Origin: Marinoscillum sp.
GTDB lineage: Bacteria > Bacteroidota > Bacteroidia > Cytophagales > MED-G16
Direction of reading: 5' to 3'
DNA: 41,284 nucleotides
Assembly (NCBI GenBank): GCA_002692105.1
Contig: NZKG01000002.1
Location: forward strand, 1 to 41,284
Numbering within the stretch: the stretch's first letter is position 1; each line of letters opens with the position of its first letter. The translations under genes were made by a program, and so were the position numbers. This document shows, one piece after another, positions 35,826 to 41,284 of the stretch. Under the pieces are notes generated by a model. It worked only from the letters and a program-made list of their open reading frames with translations, ran no database searches and was not told the DNA's origin.

Positions 35826-36260
35826 ATGAAAGTAATAATAGGCTGTGACCATGCGGGATATGACCATAAGATAAGTATTAAGGCGTATTTGAAAAACAAT
35901 AACATTGACTTCAAAGATTTAGGAACTGATAACTGCAACTCCGTTGACTATCCAGACTATGCACATGCTGTGGCTAAAGAGGTACAAAAAGACGTTAAAA
36001 ATAGAGGTGTTTTGGTTTGTGGTAGCGCTAATGGTGTTGCCATAACAGCTAATAAACACAAGGGAATTAGGGCAGCTATATGCTGGAATGAAGAGACAGC
36101 AAAATTAGCTGCAACACACAACGACGCAAACATAATTTGTATACCAGCAAGGTTCATATCTGATGAGATTCAAAAAAAAATTTTAGATAATTTTTTTCAA
36201 TCAAAATTTGAGGGAGGCAGACACAAGGCAAGAGTAGAAAAGATAGATTTAGACTTATGA
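35826..36260 (+). CDS. rpiB: ribose-5-phosphate isomerase B (RpiB/LacAB family)
   Basis: 144 residues. It interconverts ribose-5-phosphate and ribulose-5-phosphate. Seen: GCDHAGYDHK with D8-H9, DLGTDNCNSVDYPDYA at 31-46, the catalytic cysteine C65 in VLVCGSANGVAI, ANKHKGIRAAICW, and HNDANIICIPARFI. The loop after the cysteine reads GSANG, where most homologues have GSGNG or GTGIG, a small variation in a normally glycine-rich loop. It lies five bases after tatC and overlaps rbfA by four. Confidence 0.94.
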   Translation: MKVIIGCDHAGYDHKISIKAYLKNNNIDFKDLGTDNCNSVDYPDYAHAVAKEVQKDVKNRGVLVCGSANGVAITANKHKGIRAAICWNEETAKLAATHNDANIICIPARFISDEIQKKILDNFFQSKFEGGRHKARVEKIDLDL

Positions 36261-36616
36261 AAAGACATAGAATTGAGAGGCACGAGACGCTAATACACCA
36301 AGTTATCAATGAGTATTTAATTAGAGAAGGAAAGTCATTTCTAAAAAAAGAGTTTGTAACCATAATGGGAATTAAGCTTTCACCTGATCTTAGCATTGCA
36401 TTAATATATATTAGTGCGCTTGACAACTCAAAGTCAGATTTTGTTGAAAAAGTGATGTATGAAAGAAAAAAAGATATTAAAAATTATATCTCAAGATCTA
36501 TAGGTAAAAAAATTAGAAAAATACCAGATATAAAATTTATTATAGATAGCACTGAACACGAAGCATCAAGAATTAATAAGATACTATCTAATCTTAATAC
36601 TTCCTCGAAAAAATAA
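36257..36616 (+). CDS. rbfA: ribosome-binding factor A
   Basis: 119 residues. RbfA is a KH-like 30S maturation factor needed for processing the 5' end of 16S rRNA. Seen: RHRIERHETLIHQVINEYLI at the N-terminus, VTIMGIKLSPDLSIALIYIS in the centre, and KIRKIPDIKFIIDSTEHEASRINKIL at the C-terminus, the family's RLK/IP..F..D.S motif region. In E. coli rbfA is with nusA-infB; here it precedes a lipoprotein-release permease, an order I recall from other Bacteroidota. One-base gap to the next gene. Confidence 0.92.
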   Translation: MKRHRIERHETLIHQVINEYLIREGKSFLKKEFVTIMGIKLSPDLSIALIYISALDNSKSDFVEKVMYERKKDIKNYISRSIGKKIRKIPDIKFIIDSTEHEASRINKILSNLNTSSKK

Positions 36617-36617
36617 A

Positions 36618-37856
36618 ATGTACATCCCGTTAAAGATTGCGAGCAAGTATATTTTTTCAAAAAAAAACAAAACATTTATTAATTTCTTGTCAATCTTTTC
36701 TATTGCAAGCTTGGCTGTAGGGACAGCTGCAATGATAATAATTTTATCTGTTTTTAACGGATTAGAAGAAAGTTTAAAGTCTATTTATAGAGACTTCGAT
36801 CCTGATTTAAAGATAATAAGTAGTGAGGGTTCCTACATAAGAAATGAATTAGCTAATGAAATCTATACTATCAATAATGTTGATGTTATCACTCCATTTA
36901 TTGAGAATAAGAGCTTGCTTCAGAACAACGGAAAGGAAGTGGTCTCTTTCATTAAAGGTGTAGACAAAACGTTTATCAATCAAGGAAGGGTTGTTAATAA
37001 CCTTACAGAGGGTGAGTTTAACCTTTTTAATCAAAAATCAAAAAATACGATTATTGGCAGGGGTATAAAGTATGGTTTAGGAATTAACACAAACTCCAAC
37101 TTTGAAAGTATAACCGCTTTTGTTCTTAACGATTCGATTAAAATTACCCCTCAAATGCTAAACTCAAAAATTTATCAAAAAAATAAATTAAATATTGTGG
37201 GTGTATTTGCAATAGAAAATAATTTCGATAGTAATTACATTTTTACTTCTCTTAGTACAGCACAAAATATATTTAATAAAGAAAATATGATAAGTGGGTA
37301 CGAGATTAAACTTAAAGATATCAATCAAGTAAATAAATCAAAAGATGATATAAAAAAAGTAATTGGTAAGGAATTGAAGGTGTTAAGTTTTTCAGAAATT
37401 AGGGGTGGGTTATATAAAATATTAGAAACAGAAAAGCTTGTTGTTTACGCAATATTTTCAATGATATTAGTCTTAAGCTCTCTAAATATCTTTTTTCTTC
37501 TAATTATGATGTCCGTTGAAAAAAAGAAAGATATATCGGTGATGTATTCTCTAGGTATTAAAAAGAAAACAGTAAGGTACGCTTTTATATTGCAGGGAGT
37601 TTTAATTGGTCTAAGTGGAATTATAATAGGGCTCTTTGTGGGTGTAATTATTTCTTTAATACAACACGAGACAGGGTTTGTAAAAATAAATTTACCAAAC
37701 TCAATTATAAGTGCGTACCCGATTCAAGTTAAAGTCATTGACTTAGTATTGATAACCTCAATAGTCTTGACAATATCAACAATAGCCTCTATATTTCCGA
37801 GCATGATAACTTCATCAAAAAAAAACTTTGAAACTATAAATCAAAACTTATCATGA
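36618..37856 (+). CDS. lipoprotein-releasing ABC transporter permease (LolC/LolE family, FtsX domain)
   Basis: 412 residues. One transmembrane helix near residues 20-48 (FLSIFSIASLAVGTAAM), a periplasmic MacB/PCD-like domain of roughly 220 residues, then three C-terminal helices forming the FtsX domain, with SVEKKKDISVMYSLGIKKKTVRYAF as the coupling loop. It should release outer-membrane lipoproteins from the inner membrane with a LolD ATPase, which is not in the window. LolC and LolE cannot be told apart; Bacteroidota often have a single gene. It overlaps the maoC gene by four bases. Confidence 0.9.
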   Translation: MYIPLKIASKYIFSKKNKTFINFLSIFSIASLAVGTAAMIIILSVFNGLEESLKSIYRDFDPDLKIISSEGSYIRNELANEIYTINNVDVITPFIENKSLLQNNGKEVVSFIKGVDKTFINQGRVVNNLTEGEFNLFNQKSKNTIIGRGIKYGLGINTNSNFESITAFVLNDSIKITPQMLNSKIYQKNKLNIVGVFAIENNFDSNYIFTSLSTAQNIFNKENMISGYEIKLKDINQVNKSKDDIKKVIGKELKVLSFSEIRGGLYKILETEKLVVYAIFSMILVLSSLNIFFLLIMMSVEKKKDISVMYSLGIKKKTVRYAFILQGVLIGLSGIIIGLFVGVIISLIQHETGFVKINLPNSIISAYPIQVKVIDLVLITSIVLTISTIASIFPSMITSSKKNFETINQNLS

Positions 37857-38257
37857 AATTAAAAATTGGAGATAATTACTCAGAAAATTTTATCATAACT
37901 CAAGATATGGTTAACAAGTTTGCCGAGCTTAGTGGAGACAAAAACCCATTACATATTGATAAAGATTTCGCAGCTAAAACAAGGTTCAAAAGAAGGGTTG
38001 TACATGGATTATTTTCCGTAACCTCATTTGGAAAAGTTATGGGAACAAAGTTTCCTGGCCATGGGTCTATTCATGTAAACCAAAACCTGAGCTTTAAAAG
38101 ACCTCTCTACCCTGACAAGGAATATAAGGTATATGTGGAGTTAATTAAAATCATTCAGGAAAAACACTTTGGTATATTTAAAACACAAATTTTAGATATG
38201 AATAATAAGCTTATTGTCGATGGGACAGGTACAGCTCTTAATGAAGAAAAATTATAA
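37853..38257 (+). CDS. MaoC-like hydratase (PhaJ-type (R)-specific enoyl-CoA hydratase)
   Basis: 134 residues, a single hot-dog domain. The hydratase 2 motif is complete: FAELSGDKNPLHIDKDFA with D29 and H34, followed by HGLFSVTSFGK. Such enzymes add water to enoyl-CoA in the R direction; the small size fits PhaJ or FAS-type dehydratase-like members. It is the last gene of the glyA-tatC-rpiB-rbfA-lolC/E-maoC run. Its stop shares the palindrome TTATAA with the stop of the convergent metalloprotease gene. Physiological substrate unknown. Confidence 0.88.
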   Translation: MKLKIGDNYSENFIITQDMVNKFAELSGDKNPLHIDKDFAAKTRFKRRVVHGLFSVTSFGKVMGTKFPGHGSIHVNQNLSFKRPLYPDKEYKVYVELIKIIQEKHFGIFKTQILDMNNKLIVDGTGTALNEEKL

Positions 38258-40699
38258 TTCACTACTACAAGAAGAAAGCGTATGATCGTGTGATCCAATA
38301 GGTGATCCGTCGGGAGGCTTTAACTCTTCTAAATCATTAACCTCAAATTCACCAGATAAAAACATTGATATTTTATCTGACAGGTAATGGTAGTGGTATT
38401 CTTCAGGGTCTTTTTTATCTAATATCTTTTGTGTTTTTTTAAGAATTGAATATGTTCTCGCGTTTACCTCCTCATGGGATTTCTTACTACTTGCCAATAC
38501 AAAAAGGTGATTTAAGACGTTATGATTCACCATTTTTGAAATCTCTATTTCTAGGTTTGATAAACCAAGGTAATTGTTTTTGGAATTTCTGTCTTTTAAA
38601 ATAGTCGCGTTAATAATCTCGTTAAGGACGTGATTCAAACCCGGTTGGGTCTTATTGTTTCTGGATTTAAGTGTAAGTAACCTAGAAGCCCTATCTGTAT
38701 TTAACAACATTTTCAAAGTTAAATTAGTTGCAGTCTCTGCCGCGGCTAAATAATCAAATGCAAGCCCAGTTCTAGACTTGAATGTTTCACGAGTTCTGGG
38801 GTAGCCAAAAGCTCTTGGTGGAATTAGACTAATTAAATCTTCCGGTAGGGATAAATTCTTTGGGTGAATAGAATTAAGTAATGACTTCAAGGCTTTATTT
38901 TGTTGTTCTTTAGATAAAAGCTTAGTGACTAATTGTCCATCCCCTTTTAAGGCGTAATTATACTCTAAGCCACCAATAACTTTTGCAGCAGCCTCAATCT
39001 GGTAACGATGAAGTAAATACATAGGGACTAGAACCTCCTCAATACTTGACATTGGCTCTCCATTTTTAATAGCATCATCGGAAAAATTATCTAAAATATA
39101 TCTCCTAATTTCTAGCATTCTATTTAATTCATCTGAAGCATCGTATGCGTTGTCCCATAAATGAGCTCTTGGGTGTGCACTTCCTGGAGGTCTCGAATCT
39201 TGATCGGTAATAAAATAGATATCTTCTTCATAACCATCTTGTAATATTTTTTCAAGTTGAGTTGATTCGTTAGAATTAAATTGTCTATATCCCCAGTTGA
39301 TTGCTAATTTATCCCAATCACCAATCCCATGATCATAGGCATCAGAAAGATCAACCTTGTTATCTGAAAATTTAATTAATGGGTGTGGATAATCCATTAC
39401 AGATTTACGGTCTCTTGCGCTAGATACGAAGTTATGAGAAAGTCCTAGAGTATGACCAATTTCATGTGCAGATAACTGCCTCAACCTTTTAATCGCCATT
39501 TCCTTCATTAAATCTACAGCTGAATTTTCGTTACCATATGGTCGTAATAAACCTTCTGCAATTAGGTAGTCTTGTCTGACCCTCAATGATCCTAAAGACA
39601 CATGTCCTTTAATTATTTCACCTGTTCTTGGGTCAACAACAGATGAGCCGTATGACCAACCTCTAGTTGATCTATGAACCCACTGAATTACATTATACCT
39701 AACGTCTAACATATCTGCACCTTCAGGCAATATTTTAATTTGGAAAGCATTCTTAAACCCTGCCGCTTCGAAGGCCTCGTTCCACCACGCTCCACCCTCA
39801 AGCAATGCGGATTTAACGGGCTCTGGAACACCTCGATCTAAATAATATATTATTGGCTCAATCGGTTCACTTAACTCTTTTTCAGGGTTTTTTTTAATTA
39901 ACCTGTGCCTTCTAATATATTTAACATGTAGATCGTCCTCTATTGGGCTAGCGTAATCATAAAATGTCATTGCACCATATCCTGCCCTTGGGTCAAATTT
40001 TCTTGGTGTATAACCATTATCCGGTAAACTCACAAAAGAATGCCTTGTTCTAACAGAGAAAGATTCTCTATTAGGAGAAACAGAAAGAAGCCATGAGCCA
40101 TTTGCTTTTCCTCTAAAGGTAAGAAAAGACTCTATTTCTGTGTTAAGAGGAAAGTTTTTTGATAAGGAATTATCAAAAGATGAACTTGAATTGTCAACTT
40201 TAAAAGAACCTTGATTTCTCTGAGTAAGTCTAGATGAAATCATGTGCGAATCTCTGAGAACAAACTCTGTTGCATCAATGAGATACCTCTCCCTTGATTG
40301 TGCAACTGTATTAAATCCCCATATTGTGGATTTAGCAAAAGCATCACTTACTGATTTTACCTCCTCATAATTATATGATACTGCTCTAAACTTATAGTTT
40401 GGCTGAACCATTAAAACCTTAGGCCCTTTTTTAATAAACTTTATTATTCTTGTCCCGCCGATTTGACCTCTATCTAAACCAATATCATTAGACCCTAAAC
40501 CAGCAGATAAATAATTGACATATAGTAGTTCTTTTTCTAATTCTTTTATATCTAGATAAACTTTTCCTTTTTCATTATCCCAGTAATAATCAATGAAACC
40601 ACTTTTTTTATGAAGTCCTTCCGTAAAACTTTCAATACTTGGAAGTTGAGAGTAAGCACTTAGGTGCGAAATAAAAAATAGAAAAATAAATAACCTCAT
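38252..40699 (-). CDS. secreted zinc metalloprotease of the DUF5117/DUF5118 family
   Basis: 815 residues. A signal peptide (MRLFIFLFFISHLSAYSQ) is followed by an N-terminal DUF5117/DUF5118-type region and a metzincin-like catalytic centre HEIGHTLGLSHNF, with H412, E413, H416 and H422 as zinc ligands and base, and a downstream SVMDYPHP Met-turn. It is likely periplasmic or surface exposed; no T9SS tail is visible. It lies nine bases after the DUF6702 gene, in one operon. Residues 63-90 are encoded by the stretch that reappears inverted at the window's right edge. Natural substrate unknown. Confidence 0.92.
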   Translation of the reverse strand: MRLFIFLFFISHLSAYSQLPSIESFTEGLHKKSGFIDYYWDNEKGKVYLDIKELEKELLYVNYLSAGLGSNDIGLDRGQIGGTRIIKFIKKGPKVLMVQPNYKFRAVSYNYEEVKSVSDAFAKSTIWGFNTVAQSRERYLIDATEFVLRDSHMISSRLTQRNQGSFKVDNSSSSFDNSLSKNFPLNTEIESFLTFRGKANGSWLLSVSPNRESFSVRTRHSFVSLPDNGYTPRKFDPRAGYGAMTFYDYASPIEDDLHVKYIRRHRLIKKNPEKELSEPIEPIIYYLDRGVPEPVKSALLEGGAWWNEAFEAAGFKNAFQIKILPEGADMLDVRYNVIQWVHRSTRGWSYGSSVVDPRTGEIIKGHVSLGSLRVRQDYLIAEGLLRPYGNENSAVDLMKEMAIKRLRQLSAHEIGHTLGLSHNFVSSARDRKSVMDYPHPLIKFSDNKVDLSDAYDHGIGDWDKLAINWGYRQFNSNESTQLEKILQDGYEEDIYFITDQDSRPPGSAHPRAHLWDNAYDASDELNRMLEIRRYILDNFSDDAIKNGEPMSSIEEVLVPMYLLHRYQIEAAAKVIGGLEYNYALKGDGQLVTKLLSKEQQNKALKSLLNSIHPKNLSLPEDLISLIPPRAFGYPRTRETFKSRTGLAFDYLAAAETATNLTLKMLLNTDRASRLLTLKSRNNKTQPGLNHVLNEIINATILKDRNSKNNYLGLSNLEIEISKMVNHNVLNHLFVLASSKKSHEEVNARTYSILKKTQKILDKKDPEEYHYHYLSDKISMFLSGEFEVNDLEELKPPDGSPIGSHDHTLSSCSSEL
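40430..40512 (-). repeat. internal arm of an 83-base perfect inverted repeat
   Basis: This stretch, read on the minus strand, codes for metalloprotease residues 63-90. It is identical base for base to the plus strand at 41202-41284. The arms are separated by 689 bases. The match stops at 40512/41202 and runs to the window's last base, so the true length may be greater. Confidence 0.95.
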
Positions 40700-40708
40700 A
40701 TTGTAATA

Positions 40709-41185
40709 TTAAAACTCGATTTTTGCTGACAACTCAGACACATTTATTTTTAATGTTGAAAGCTTGTTATCTTTTTCAAAATAAATCAAATTTTCTTGCT
40801 CTTCAAAATTTGATATTAGGCAGAGATCACGAATTTCTAAAGAAGATATTTTTTTTATTTTCAGAAACTCAAAAAAACAATGTATAACACCATTTTTATA
40901 CTCATGACCTAAGTAATTTAGTTTAGTTGATTTATTATTCACACTAAGACTAAAATTGTTACTTAAATAATCATCAATATATAGATTAATGGTGTCTTGA
41001 TTTGAATTAACTATATCGAAATATTCGTTGCCAGTATATTTACGTAAAGCAATCTCAAAATCATCAAAAAATATTTTTTTTTGAACTTCGATAGATTGCC
41101 TTTTGTTATTATACTCCATATACGATGTACTCACATAAAATTCATGGAATGAGAATAAAGCAAATAAAGAAAAAAGAGCATTCAT
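40709..41185 (-). CDS. DUF6702 family protein
   Basis: 158 residues. The N-terminus has a short hydrophobic stretch (MNALFSLFALFSF), probably a signal peptide, followed by HEFYVSTSYMEYNNKRQSIEV and KKIFFDDFEIALRKY, which fit the DUF6702 pattern (HpfYvSv..i.yn....leI...iF.dDlE.aL). DUF6702 proteins are of unknown function and, in my recollection, commonly stand next to large M1-like or DUF5117 metallopeptidases in Bacteroidota, as here. Residues 125-158 contain no recognisable motif. Its promoter region is lost, because only 16 bases precede the inverted copy at the window end. Confidence 0.75.
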   Translation of the reverse strand: MNALFSLFALFSFHEFYVSTSYMEYNNKRQSIEVQKKIFFDDFEIALRKYTGNEYFDIVNSNQDTINLYIDDYLSNNFSLSVNNKSTKLNYLGHEYKNGVIHCFFEFLKIKKISSLEIRDLCLISNFEEQENLIYFEKDNKLSTLKINVSELSAKIEF

Positions 41186-41201
41186 CTAATTTTTTTAATA
41201 A

Positions 41202-41284
41202 ATTTATCTGCTGGTTTAGGGTCTAATGATATTGGTTTAGATAGAGGTCAAATCGGCGGGACAAGAATAATAAAGTTTATTAAA
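41202..41284 (+). repeat. outer arm of the inverted repeat (truncated, inverted metalloprotease fragment)
   Basis: Plus-strand reading gives SAGLGSNDIGLDRGQIGG and further residues of the metalloprotease, in frame to the last base and without a start codon or any mismatch. It is a fragment, not a gene. A chimeric contig end is the simplest cause. Confidence 0.9.

Noticed and set aside
36154-36426. 90-codon minus-strand frame across the rpiB/rbfA junction
   Set aside because: It is antisense to two well-supported genes and shows no recognisable protein features.

Overview
This AT-rich, very gene-dense window comes from a member of the Bacteroidota, most likely a marine flavobacterium-like lineage with a streamlined genome. 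The signs are a type IX secretion (T9SS) sorting domain on a DUF1501 protein, a TonB receptor with an N-terminal carboxypeptidase-like domain, a two-domain DUF5117-type zinc metalloprotease with a DUF6702 partner, TAnnTTTG promoter elements, and the absence of clear Shine-Dalgarno sites. I see no tRNA, rRNA, CRISPR array, insertion sequence or phage gene, and no gene-free stretch over 300 bases.

Layout. 1-2154 (-) holds mutS, cut by the left edge. 2236-6092 (+) holds a DUF1800/DUF1501 export pair and a SpoU/TrmH RNA methyltransferase. 6070-16813 (-) is a heme cluster, hemA-C-D-B-L-E-N-H-J in transcription order, followed by a sulfotransferase-like gene and a class IV aminotransferase. 16984-22969 is an iron-uptake block: a FecA-like TonB receptor (+) convergent with an fbpABC-type ferric ABC transporter (-). 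23088-25239 (+) is fumC-map. 25226-27482 (-) is lptB and a GH3-family gene. 27541-28119 (+) is a VTT/DedA-like membrane protein. 28116-30808 (-) holds an NqrM-like small protein, a glmM-type mutase and a cysteine desulfurase. 30871-32644 (+) is mazG and an RluD-type pseudouridine synthase. 32641-33705 (-) is a chorismate mutase/prephenate dehydratase. 33779-38257 (+) is glyA-tatC-rpiB-rbfA-lolC/E-maoC. 38252-41185 (-) is the metalloprotease with its DUF6702 partner.

How the genes work together. The hem genes encode every step from glutamyl-tRNA to protoheme (reductase, aminomutase, porphobilinogen synthase, bilane synthase, uroporphyrinogen-III synthase and decarboxylase, HemN, HemJ, ferrochelatase), with junctions from an 11-base overlap to a 6-base gap. 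The next genes import iron, and the receptor and the ABC transporter share a near-identical palindrome, TTTAGA-TTTAT-TCTAAA, just upstream, so they probably form one iron regulon. The DUF1501 protein has a Tat-type signal and a T9SS tail, and tatC lies in the same window.

Most notable observations: (1) the last 83 bases of the window are a perfect inverted copy of an internal piece of the metalloprotease gene, which looks like a chimeric contig end unless shown otherwise; (2) the shared iron-gene operator; (3) the complete heme operon; (4) a translationally coupled aminotransferase/sulfotransferase-like pair of unknown role at its end; (5) all six convergent gene pairs overlap at their stop codons. 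I did not find a clearly undescribed multi-gene system; the aminotransferase/sulfotransferase pair is the best candidate for unknown biochemistry.
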